Assembly (NCBI GenBank): GCA_027625915.1
Contig: JANTQA010000070.1
Span: forward strand, 8,375,001-8,439,000
Length of the DNA stretch: 64,000 bases
Source of the DNA: Anaeramoeba flamelloides
Taxonomy: Eukaryota; Metamonada; Anaeramoebidae
Direction of reading: 5' to 3'
Shown here: piece by piece, positions 34,369 through 45,500 of the stretch
Layout of the letters: each line of letters opens with the position of its first letter
Numbering within the stretch: the first letter of the stretch is position 1
Position numbers and translations under genes: made by a program
The notes under the pieces: model-generated
Told to the model about the DNA's origin: nothing
The model's database searches: none
Seen by the model: the letters and a program-made list of their open reading frames with translations, nothing else

Positions 34369-36000
34369 TTGAAGTTGTTTTGAGAAAAGGTAAAAAAAAT
34401 GATAAGACTGAAAAAAGATTAAAATTGAAGAGAAATGATTGGGAAAGTTGAAAAAAAGAAAATTAAATTTTTCTCTTTTTGTTGGAAAATGAGAAAACTC
34501 TCAAAAAAAAAGTCTTCTAGAACGTGTGAGATATGTTTCGATTTTTTTTCAAATTAGAAAAAAAAAACTAATATCAAAACCATCTTTAAATTTCTCAAAT
34601 CAATAGTTCTATATTATTTATGACTATAAGCTTTTGTGATTAGCTTTTGATATCTTTTAATAATTTTTTTATACTATAGGGAATCATTTAAGTAATTGGA
34701 ATGGATACAACAAAACTTGATAAAAATGTTCATTTATTAACTTTATCAAGTAAAGTTATCATTTTTATCAGAAGTTTCATTTTTCCAATTGAATATTTCA
34801 GTCAAAAGATCTTGATCTTTTTGTTATTTTGATCGAAAAACAAAAAGTAAAATTTGCAAAACATTTTTTTTCGATGAAACCGCACTTTTAGTAATTTCTG
34901 ATCTTTTCTTGAATCAAATAACTTTTCAAATTTAAGCTTTTTATAAAAAAATATTGAAAAATTAAAAAAATATTTAAGGGGTGATGTCTTCGAATTCATT
35001 CGATACACATAAATCCCATCATTAATTTTGTTCACATTTAATAAGATATTTTGGCTAAAGAATAAAATAAATGTCGAGTTACTTTTTTTTCGTAAATTGG
35101 ATTTTATTTTTTGATTAATGATTTTGTTCGCAAAGTAAATAACCATTCACCACAAAGTAATAACGAAGAGTGGTGTTGATTTAGGCAAAAATTATTGAAG
35201 TTTATAGATTTATCAGTCACAAAGTACTTGAACTGGCTTAAATCATAAATTAATTGGATAAAAGTATTTGGAACCTTAGAATAAAATATTAAAATTGAAA
35301 ATTTCAAGTTAGTCAAAAATACTACCTTAATTTTCATTTTAGCCTTGTTAAATAAAATTTATTTATAATATAATCACCATCCAAAAACTTAAAATCCTAG
35401 AGGCTGTTGTTTTTATTGTTTTTAGAAGTTCTGCCAGTTATAAAAGTCTACTTGGTTGAAACACAAAGATTTATTTTGCTTAAAAATATTTAATTTATCA
35501 ATATGATTTTTAGTTGAATTCAACTTTGAGATATATAAAATCTTTTTCAGTCAAAGGGGCCCCGTTTTATTGAAGAAATAGAAAGCATATTATTAGTTTA
35601 ATTCATTATACTTCTCAAACTAAAATTTCAATTTTTTGATCAAAATCATTATTTCTCATTTTGTCTAAATTTTTTTTTTTTTTTTGATTTTTGCTTTTTT
35701 TTTTTTTTTTTTTTTTCTTTTTTATTTTTTTTTTAAACTTAATTTGAAAAAAAAAGATCTCTGAATAGACAAATAATCACTAAAAAAATTGAGACGATAA
35801 AATGCCTTTTAAAATGGATTTAATTATAATCTAAATAATCTTTCATGTTAACTTTTTTTCAGTTTCAAGTTTTGTAAAAAAAAATCTTTAATGCTAAATT
35901 CAAAAATTTTGATTCTCTTTTTTTTAATGTTATTGTTTTATTTTTTTTCTTATTTTTCAAAATATTCTGGTTTCTATTTATTAAAAATCAATAAAACCCC
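34369..36000. other. intergenic DNA between the Rab gene and a foldback
   Basis: Holds the 5' flank of the Rab gene. About 35,540-35,760 is a copy of the T-rich repeat seen at 500-720 and, inverted, at 13,840-13,960. ORFs at 34,802-35,337 look like chance. Confidence 0.45.
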
Positions 36001-36720
36001 AAATTTATTTTATTTATTATTTAACCGAGGAGTTTTTTATTCTCCTTATTTGCCGTTAGGTTTTTTTTAAATTTGAGGAATAAACCGAAAATTTATGTAA
36101 ATTTCAGTTTATTTTTCAAATGAAAAAAATCGCCTTTAGGTTTTCCAGAATTTAAAAGAATTGAGTAAAATCTTTGATTTTTCTCCATTTTTTTTGAATT
36201 CTGAAAAATCGCCTTTAGGTTTTCTTTAGGGGTTTTCTGTTTCTTTGAAAAATCTATTGATTTTCGTTAGGTTTTTTTTACTTTTTGGGATAAACAGAAA
36301 ATTTTAATAAATTTTCGGTTTATTTCAAAAAGTAAAAAAAAAAACCTAGAACACTTCAGAAATAAAATAGAAAATCTCAAAAAAACTAGAAAACTTCACA
36401 AATAAAACAGAAAACCTCAAAAAAACCTAATGAAAATCTATTGATTTTCCAAATAAACAGAAAACTCATTGATTTTTAAAAAACCTAGAACACTTAACAA
36501 ATAAAACAGAAAACCTCAAGAAAACCACCGTTATCTTTTTTTTTAATTTAAAAAATAAACCGAAAATTTAAATAAATTTTCTTTTCATTTCAAAAATTGA
36601 AGAAAACCTAACGGCGCTTGATGGCACTCTACAGCACTTCCGGAATTCCTAAATTGTGATTTAGGAATTTTTTTAAAGACTCAAAAATAAATTTATTACC
36701 CACTAAGGCTAATAAATATG
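36000..36720 (+). repeat. palindrome-rich modular foldback, copy A
   Basis: Built from short modules that recur in both orientations: 'aaaaacctagaacactt', 'aaataaacagaaaac', 'aaaatctattgattttcc', 'gccgttagg/cctaacggc' and 'tcgcctttaggtttt'. An inverted relative lies at 49,455-49,880, sharing the flank 'ttagtgggtaa'. It is noncoding. Internal symmetry allows several alternative hairpins. A related fragment is at 16,625-16,950. Confidence 0.75.
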
Positions 36721-37533
36721 ATGGATCTCTTTTTCTAATAATATCAAAAATAGTAATATTTTTTTTTTTTTATCTATTAGAAATGTTAAATTTTTTTAAT
36801 TCAGATATCCAGCAAAACCCCAAAATTTTGAATTAGATTTCAATTATTAATCGTTCTTAAATACTAAAGGATATATTTTTTCGATTCAATTTATTATTTC
36901 AGGTGAGTACAATTTTTGAAAACTTGTTTACAGTTGACTTACCATTAAAGTTCATTTTGTTTTTAAGTTACAAGAGATCACAATTATACAAAATCTTCTC
37001 TTCTTAAATTTACCCTGGAACTTTCTTAGGTAAACAAACACTAAACAATAATAAAAATAATAAAGTTAATTAAAAAAAAGTGTCTTGAAAAAATTTGAAT
37101 TGTGATTTGTGTCTAATATTTCTGAAGCTTTTACGAAAAATAATAAAAAAAAAAACACAGATAAAAATAGGAAAAAGAAACAAAACAAGTGTCTAAAAAT
37201 TTTTACTGTTGGCCTTGGAAATTTAATAAGAGAATATTTTCAAGCCTTTTTCTTTTTATTCAAGTATTTCACATTTTAAAATGTCCAACGAAGATCAAAG
37301 ATAATCAATCGTTTACGTCCTTAAATCAAAATTTGACAAGAAAAAAAATAATTTGTGACGATACAAAACCATAAGCGAATAAGCCGAAAAAAGAAGATCA
37401 GATGAAAATTTTTTCACATTTAAAAGTTCAAAGCCATGACAATTTTGATAATAATAATTCTCTTGGGGAGAATTTGATAACAATTCAAACAATGGAAAAT
37501 AGAAAGTATCAATGCATATACCTATCTTGCACG
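36721..37533. other. intergenic DNA, possible small coding remnant on +
   Basis: The region 37,180-37,590 has higher GC and near-open + strand frames (for example IFSHLKVQSHDNFDNNNSL at about 37,408-37,464), but a stop interrupts the longest one and no motif is visible. It overlaps the 3' flank and final codons of the minus-strand desulfhydrase gene, which may explain its composition. A minus-strand ATG with a good donor (AACTTTAATG then GTAAGT) lies near 36,950, but no partner exon was found. Confidence 0.35.
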
Positions 37534-38496
37534 TTAAAGATAAAGGTCCTTATAAGGAAAAACAGAAAAAATACCACCAGTATGAATAAATAAGATCTTG
37601 TCGCTTTGTGGATCGAGCTCACCTTTTTCGATTAAAGACACCAATGCATTCCATGCTTTTCCTGTATAGCAATGGTCGAGTATAATTCCTTCTGTTTGTG
37701 CTAATATTTTAATTTGTTCCATGGCTGGTTGGTAGGGTACCGAATAACCTTCGCCAATATAGCCATCAACAAAGCGGGCACACTTTGTGTTTACCTCTGT
37801 TCCATATAGTTGGTTAAAATCTTGAATGACATTTTCAAGTCGTTTGGAAAAATATTCCGAGTTATTGCATACGGGTACACCAATGATTTCACAGTTCTTG
37901 GTTCCGGACAAATTTACACCAACAACTAGACCTGCAACGGTTCCGACACTGCCCGTAGGAACGATAATTTTATTGTACATCTGTAGGTTTTCTCTTTGCT
38001 TTAAAATCTCCTCAAAGCAGGAAGAATAGCCCCAGCTTCCAAGTGCATTTGAGCCCCCTTCAGGAATGATATAGGGCACTTCTCCTTCTTGCTCGAGTTC
38101 CTTTGCTCTTTTCGCAAGCAATTCATTTCGGATTTGGTATTCCTTTCGTGTAATAAATTCAATCTTGGCACCAACTAATGTCGAGATAAAGAGGTTACCA
38201 TCGATTTTTTTGCTTTCGGACTCTGTCGATCGTAGCAACAATAAACTTTTTAACCCCAGCCTTTTGGCAGCAACAGCAGTAGCCCTGCAATGATTTGATC
38301 CACTTCCGCCAGTGGTCAGGATGATTGTCGATTTTTTATTCAGCGCATCCTGTAAAAGGAACTCCAATTTTCTGATCTTATTCCCACTCATCTCGCATCC
38401 ACTCATCGAATCTAATTTAATGTCAACGCCATTTGAGCAGTGGTGGATTGGTGTTGGAAATGTTGCTAAAGAAAGCTTTTCTGGTTTTAAATTCAT
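37534..38496 (-). CDS. D-cysteine desulfhydrase-type PLP enzyme
   Basis: An unspliced 320-residue protein, full length for the ACC deaminase/D-cysteine desulfhydrase family (fold type II PLP enzymes). SGNKIRKLEF holds the Schiff-base lysine (K40). GGSGSNHCRATAVAAKRLG binds the substrate carboxylate, and GSVGTVAGL is the phosphate-binding loop. PEGGSNALGSWGY is also a family signature. Two positions that separate the activities read as desulfhydrase: YTGKAW (Thr where ACC deaminase has Glu295) and FIHTGG (Thr where it has Leu322). Likely reaction: D-cysteine to pyruvate, H2S and ammonia, in the cytosol. No targeting peptide is obvious. Base composition is clearly less AT-rich than its surroundings, and a lone intronless gene of this mostly bacterial and plant family suggests acquisition from bacteria. 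Confidence 0.92.
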   Translation of the reverse strand: MNLKPEKLSLATFPTPIHHCSNGVDIKLDSMSGCEMSGNKIRKLEFLLQDALNKKSTIILTTGGSGSNHCRATAVAAKRLGLKSLLLLRSTESESKKIDGNLFISTLVGAKIEFITRKEYQIRNELLAKRAKELEQEGEVPYIIPEGGSNALGSWGYSSCFEEILKQRENLQMYNKIIVPTGSVGTVAGLVVGVNLSGTKNCEIIGVPVCNNSEYFSKRLENVIQDFNQLYGTEVNTKCARFVDGYIGEGYSVPYQPAMEQIKILAQTEGIILDHCYTGKAWNALVSLIEKGELDPQSDKILFIHTGGIFSVFPYKDLYL

Positions 38497-41234
38497 ATCA
38501 AAAGATTTTTGTTATATCTGAAAAGGAGAAAAATGAAAATTTTCTGATAGTTTTTTGTGTCTGGTTAATGCTATTTTTACAATACCGATTTAGGACTGTA
38601 CTTTTTTAATTTTTTACAACTTTTCTTTGTATTCTTTACTAACAAGTACTTAGTTATTTGGTGGGTGGTTTGAAAATTTTTTTGTAAATAGGTATAGTAT
38701 TAAAAAAAATTAACAGACTAGAAAACAATCACACGGTATGTTTTTTAATTGTTATTATTCAAAAAATAGTTATTTAATTTCGAATATTTAAAATTAAATC
38801 CTTTTAATGGTATTTGAATTCTAAATTGGGAAAAAATATTCACTTCCTTTTCTACCTTTTTCGTTACCAAATAGAATTCTCAAAGGAAGTGGTTGTAATT
38901 TGAAAACTCTATTTTATAAAAGGAAATTGAAAATGAAGTGAAAATTTTTCCCATTTAGATTTCAAATACCAGTAATAAAGAAACAAATTTATTATGAACA
39001 AAGTAACCAACCTACCTAAAGTTAATTAAAGCAAGCTATCTATAGAATACTGATTTTTTTTGTTTGATCACATAATTATATCTATTTTTTTAAAAAAATA
39101 GAGTTTTATTCGGGGTTTGCTATGAATTCTAGCATGGTATCGTCATGCCAATATTTTTTCCATACTTGACCACAAGATTTTTTAGAACAAGTGTAATTTA
39201 ATTAATCTTCATTCGAGCAAGTGGGCGAGTTCTATTTTTAAAAGTTTGATTCTTAAAAAAAAGAAATTATTCATCAATGACAAAAACAATTTTCCTAATA
39301 TTAAGATTTAAAAATGGTGTTGGGGGTTTATTTTCAGCCCACGTATTTTTTTCAATAAATATAACTTAAAAAAGGAATTCCAAACTTTTTTACCACATCT
39401 TTAAATTTAAAAAAAAAGGTTATATCTGATTAATATAATATCAAATTTAGTTTTAGAACGATTTTCAAAACTGAAATATTGTTTTTTAAAAATTTGATCC
39501 ATTTTTACCATTTTTGAAAAAGTTCAAAATCCAGCATATTTCTGAATTATTTAAATAAAAATACTTTCATTGAAAGAAGAAAAAAATCTTATTGTGTTAT
39601 AAAGGAAAACTTGAAAAAAAAAACACTGTTTAAAAAAAACTCGAAGTTTTTGAAATAACCAAGTTTAAAAAATCAATTTAATTAGAACCAAATTCCAATA
39701 ATTTTTGACTTGAAAAATATATATTTATTTCATCGTGTTCTAGTTCAAATCAATTTTTTCCTTTAGTTGAATAAAAAAATATCAAAAAACAATTTTACCA
39801 TTAAATCAAAAATTCTCTGAAAATTCTTTTTTAAAACCTGGAAAATTCTAGTTATAATTATAAAAAAAATAATTTTAATTTGATTATTTTTAATCAATAT
39901 TTAATCACCCCATCTTAAAATTTTGGTGGTTTATTAACAATATCAAAAACATAAATATCAATAGATTTTACTTTTATTATGAATTTTATAACTATTTGGT
40001 AACAAATAAAAGGAAATTCAAATAAAAAAAATCTAAATACAAAAAAAATAAATAGATATTATCAAATAACTTCTAAAAATAATAATAGTTAATGACAAAC
40101 AAATAAAAAACAAAATAATATTGCCAAAAAATAAAATAAAATTTCGCAATTTCCGGGTTTCAGAAATTTCCGGGTTTTAGATTTGACAGTTATCTTAAAA
40201 AAACAAATATTTTATAAATTTTTATTTTTCTTTTTTAAAAACAAATGCAAACCTGAAAAGTTCAGACCTTGTATATAAGTCAATAAATTCTATTTTCAGA
40301 TGATATTTGTACAAAGGATGTTTTTAATTTAAGTGGAAAGTTATTTCAAATTTAAAACAAATTCATTTTTAATATAAACCTAATAAAAATTTAAAAATAA
40401 ACCAATTATCTTATTTAAAATATTTCAGATTTTGTCTTGAAAAAGACAAAGAGTTAAAATAAAAATTTAAAAAAAGTAAAATATAATTTTAAAAAAAAAT
40501 CAAAATGTGTTTTTTTACCAAAAAAAAATATCATATTTAGTTAAATTGTAAATGTGTAAATCAATATCTAATAGTCAATTATTTTGTTGATTAGTTATTT
40601 ATAATTTAACATAAAACGATTTCAAGTAGACTCAATAGAAGTTTGGGTAAATGAAAATGATATATATATATCCTTGTTTAAGAATTAATCCACATTCTCC
40701 TAGAATAATTGAAAAAACTGAAGTAAAAATAGACCAAATCAGAATATAAATTTGGAAAAGAAGATTTAAACTCAAAAATAAATTAGAAATACTAGGGTTT
40801 GATCACTTTTCTCGACAATTTTTATTTTCTAAGAAAAAAGATGAAAATATTAATGTGTGTATAGAAAACTTAAAATTATTAGATTAAAGATAAATAAAAA
40901 TTTAGAGAAAACTTTTTTAATAATAAATAATTCTGTTTGGAAAATTCAAGAATATATAAATTTTATTAGGGATCAATAATAACTTAATAAACTAATAAAA
41001 AATATTTGTAAAGCTGAGTCTTACTAAAATTTAAAATATAAAGTTTCTAAATTATAAATTAGGGAACATTTGGTCAAACACTAGACAAAGTTTTTCAGAG
41101 TGTTTAGCTTTTCCATCATTCCAAAGTTTTGAATAAAATAAAAGATTTATCTTTTTCATTGTTATTCAGTAAGATATAAAGGCATTTTTGTTCATTTAAT
41201 AAATAAAAAGTAAATATAAAGGATTTTCTTTTAT
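38497..41234. other. intergenic DNA with a repeat copy and possible coding relic
   Basis: Contains part of the long repeat (39,370-40,030, listed separately). At about 40,690-40,860 the + strand reads protein-like stretches (WKRRFKLKNKLEILGFDHFS), and again at about 40,890-40,980; these may be retroelement debris but no motif clinches it. Confidence 0.4.
39370..40060. repeat. long AT-rich dispersed repeat, partial copy
   Basis: Aligns with 10,150-10,800 and 55,880-56,530 ('catatttctgaattatttaaa', 'ttttaaaacctggaaaattc', 'ggtaacaaataaaagg'). The right third of the full repeat is missing. Confidence 0.7.
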
Positions 41235-41428
41235 AACCAGTTCCACTTTTAAGACACAAACTTTCAAAAAAATGTAAGGAAGAAAAAAATCTCAAATTAA
41301 GGCACAAAATTCAGATTCTAGAAAAATAATTTGTAAAAAAAAAAATTCCATATTTTGTGCCTTAATTTGAGTTTTTTATTGTACCTTAAATTCATTTGAA
41401 AGATTTGTCTTAAAAGTGGAACTGACTG
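41235..41428. mobile_element. MITE of the CAGTCAGT family, copy 3
   Basis: Right end GTGGAACTGACTG followed by TA; the left end is slightly worn (ACCAGTTCCACTTTTAAG). The 'ttaaggcacaa' words and overall length match the copy at 6,978-7,173. Confidence 0.8.
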
Positions 41429-41430
41429 TA

Positions 41431-42526
41431 TTTATTTACTCTCTTTTATTTCAGAAAACTAAATTGAGTTTAAAATACCTCCATTGACTGTAATTAAAAG
41501 ATTCATTTTATTACACTTTGGATTAGGAGTCGCAAACATAGTCACTCCAAAACTCTCTCTTTAATAGATTAAGGGCTCTTTAACACTTAACCCTTACCAA
41601 CAAAGCCTACTCACTATTATTTCTCACTTTTTCTTCTATTTTTCTAACTTCAGGTTTTTTAAAAAATATTTCGCTTCCTTTGTTAAAAACAGTTTTACTA
41701 TAAAACATAATCTTGTCTACATTATAGCTATAATAAAAGAACTCCAAAAAAACTTTTTATATTTCAAAATGAGGATGTAATTTTGTTGAAAACACCTTTC
41801 CTGAAGGTAAAAAAACGAAAAAAAAATAATATTTTTTTTTAGGATGTTTTTACAATATATTTTGTTTGTTTTTTCAATTTTAAAAAAATTATTTTACATT
41901 AAATCAAATTTTTAGTATTATTTTAGATGTAGGTTTGATATTTTTTATCTTAGAATACCTTAGGGTAAAAAAACCAAATAAACACAACTAGTGATTTCTA
42001 GAGAAAAATCATAAAATAAATTAAATTAAATAATGAAAAAAGTGATTATTTTTTGATATTATTTTAAATACTTCATCTTTTTGTTCATCAAAAAAAAAAA
42101 AAAAACGAAAAAGTGAAAAAGTAAAATTTTTGATTTTATTGAAATATTTATCATTGAAAATTAGCTTGAAAGTTATAACATTATTGAATAAAATTTTCTA
42201 TTTAATTAATAATTTTATTTCCGAATAATTTGTAAAATTTTTACTAGAATAATATAAATATTATTAATAGTATATTTTAAAATAATTAATATCAACAATT
42301 TATCGTTTTTCATTATTGCTAGATTTATTATTTATTTAAAAGTTTAATTAAAAGTTGTAATTTTATTATTGATATCAAATAAAATTTAAATGTGAGATTA
42401 AAAACGAGTTATAATGGTAGCTCCTGTTTTTTCCCAATCAAATTTAATAACTATTAAATAAAAATCAGAATTATATAAAGTAATAGGTAATAATAAATTA
42501 AAATTAATATTAAACTCTAAAAAAAA
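41431..42526. other. AT-rich DNA downstream of GOT1
   Basis: No gene is recognised. It probably includes the 3' untranslated region of GOT1 in its right part. Confidence 0.4.
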
Positions 42527-45500
42527 TTAAAAATAAAAAAAAAAAAATACCTTTTTAACAACAGAATTGTTAGTTATGATTCTCATACCAGGCACCCATC
42601 TAAGAAAATTTAAAACAGAAGGAAGAAACCCACCAAATAATCCAACAAATCCAATTGTTTCAATAATTAATCCAATAATGGTCCAACCAATAATTACTAA
42701 AAAGATACCAAGAAAAAATAAACTTGTTATTTTGATTTTTGATTTTTGAAAAAAGAAAGTTTTGGTTCTATTGATCCCAAGTAAAAATGTTATCCCCCCA
42801 AGAAATAAAAGCTATTTTTAAATAATAAAAAAGAAAAAAGTACAAAAAAAATATTAAGATTTATTATGAACTTTTTTTGTTTGTTAAACAACTATATTTT
42901 TGTTATAAATTTTGAAAATTAAATGTTTTGTTCTATTTGGTGATTGATATCAAAAGAAAAGTTAAATCATAATCAAAAAAAAAAACAGAAAATAACCTTA
43001 AGATAAATATAATTAATCATCTTGATTTTTATTTTGAGAATAATAAATTTACTATACATATATATATAAATATATATATATTAAACTCAAACATTTTATT
43101 TTAGAAATTTTGAGGAAATAAATTTGGATCAAAACAGATAAGAAAGTGATTGTCTATCAAAAAAAGTTTACTAAATCACTGTAGTTGCTATGGAAAGATT
43201 TTGGAAAATGATTTACTTATTAGGCAAAGCTGGAAAATTTTCCAATCTTCTTATTTTCAATTCTAATGGGTGAAATAATTTCTATTTTACTAATAAATCT
43301 ACCATTAAAAAAATTATTAAAAGTTATTATAGAACACTTTAACTATTTTTTTTTGGTGATTTTAAATCTCATAAATTCCAAAAGACGGCTCGTCTCAAAT
43401 GCCAATCTATTTTAACAAATAGTTTGATTAAAGGAACCAAATTATTCTTCAAAATAAAGTTCAAAAAAAGAGTGCTTTATAATTTGGGGAATATTTAAAA
43501 AATGAAGTTAATTCTACTTCTTTGTTTAAAAACAATGTCGAAAATCAAACATTGCTTTTTTTCTATAGTTTCGAAGCAAAACTAATATCATTTTTATATA
43601 TTAAAAATTGTTTGGTTTCTTTTTTTCTTTTGAAAAAAAAGAGAAGAAAAGAGCCCATTTATTAGAGGAATTTCAAAAGTGTAAAAATAAAAAATTACAA
43701 ATTTTTGAAAAAAAAAAACATTTTTATTTTTTGATAACAAGCCAAGAAATTTTAGAGGAATTGCTCATAATTACTAATTGTTAAGAACACATAATAAATT
43801 CAAGATTTTATGTTTGATCACCTTTTTGGATGTTTATTAACAAACATGGAATAAAAGAGGAAATAGAGAATATTGAAAAGTTGGATGATCTGGTCTGTAT
43901 TTTGGAAATTTAAGCCATAATTTATTTCCAATGGAGAGACCAATTTAACATTTAATTTCAATATTTTCAACCATTCAGTTGGGAGAAAAGGATCCTTTGA
44001 AGAGCAAGTTCTTCCAAATATCAGTTAAAAAATAGCATATTAGTTTTTTTTTTTTTATTTGTTTAGTTTGTTCTTTGTTCTGCCGAGATAGATCCTGAGT
44101 TCCAAAAAAAATACATAGCAACTCATATTGTTTCATTTATTCAACAATCCCCTTTATATTATTCCTCGTTTTGGATACCCTTCCAGACTCAAAATATTAT
44201 ATTGTTCTAGTGCTAAGATGATATTGTGGAGTTCGAAGAAAGACGATGAATATCATTTTATATCACTTCAAACAATATCATATTTTTCATTCTTCCCTAT
44301 CCAAACTTGTCACAACATAATAAGGTGATTGTTTCCAAATCCAACCAATAAAGACCGAAATATGTTACTTATCAATTTTAGAATTGTGATTTCGATATGA
44401 AAGTTTAAATTGAACCTCAACTCGGAATAACTTCTTTCAATGAATTCTCTCCCTGAGATGCCATATAAAATAAACGATAATAAATCTCTTTTAATATTCC
44501 AAAAGATCTTTTAGTGAAAATTGAGATGAGAAAACTTAAAAGAAGAATTTCCATGTCTTCAAACATAAAATGGTAAATGTAAAAAGCTTTGAAACATTTT
44601 TTTGATCTTGTATCAAATTATCTGACTCTTCTTTAACCAAAGACAAAGGAAATCGTATTGGAAATTTTAATTCACTCTTTAAGAGAAAATTCAAAAAATA
44701 CCTTCACAAATTAACTTGAATCCATAACCCTAAATTTGTAAAGAACCAAACAAAATCAGAGTTTAATCTGTAATTTTTCAATTTTTGGAACACTTTTTTT
44801 TTGATTAAATTTTTTGATTTTATTAAAGTATGTTTTAAATCTTGAAATGTGTTCAGATAGACTGTTTAAAAATAATCAAACAGTAAACCAATAAAATATA
44901 CCAGATTAGGTGTATATTTTAAACAAATCTTTCCTTTTTTAATAACAAACAAGAAAGATCAACTTTTCAGATAAACTTTTTAAAATCAAAAAAAAAAATA
45001 AAAAAAAATAAAAGTATATTTTCGAAGATTTGTTTCTTCTTTATCTTCTTAATTTGGATGAGAATCAACAATAAATCACCTTCAATTTCTAGCCCCATTA
45101 GTCTTGATTTATTTTTTTTTGAACAAAAACTGTTTTTTTCAAATTTGTTTTCAAAATTCTTTTTTTCAAATATTGAAATCAAAACTAAGCAAAAATAAAG
45201 AATACTGTTTTCAAGGATTAATTAAAAACAAAAAGAATTGGAATAAAAAAAAAAAAAAATACAAAACGTCCAACTTGAAGAAAAAAAAAATAGGATGAAA
45301 AAATTTGAATCAAAATTCCAAATTATTTTAGTTTTTTCAAATCTTTTGAAAAACAAATTGTTTGAAAATAAAACAAATTCATCTAATAAATCTATGTTTC
45401 TGAAAAAGAATTCAAAAAATATCCTATTTTCTGTGCCAAATCTGAATTAGATGAATCAAAATAAAATTGGAATTTAAAATTCATTTTTAAAATAATTTTG

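Noticed and set aside
36030-36620. Telomere-like or CRISPR-like array of short repeats
   Set aside because: Words recur irregularly and in both orientations, with no regular spacers and no head-to-tail unit.
37189-37593. Possible + strand gene next to the desulfhydrase
   Set aside because: Only partly open, overlaps the end of a real minus-strand gene, and no motif or convincing splice sites were found.
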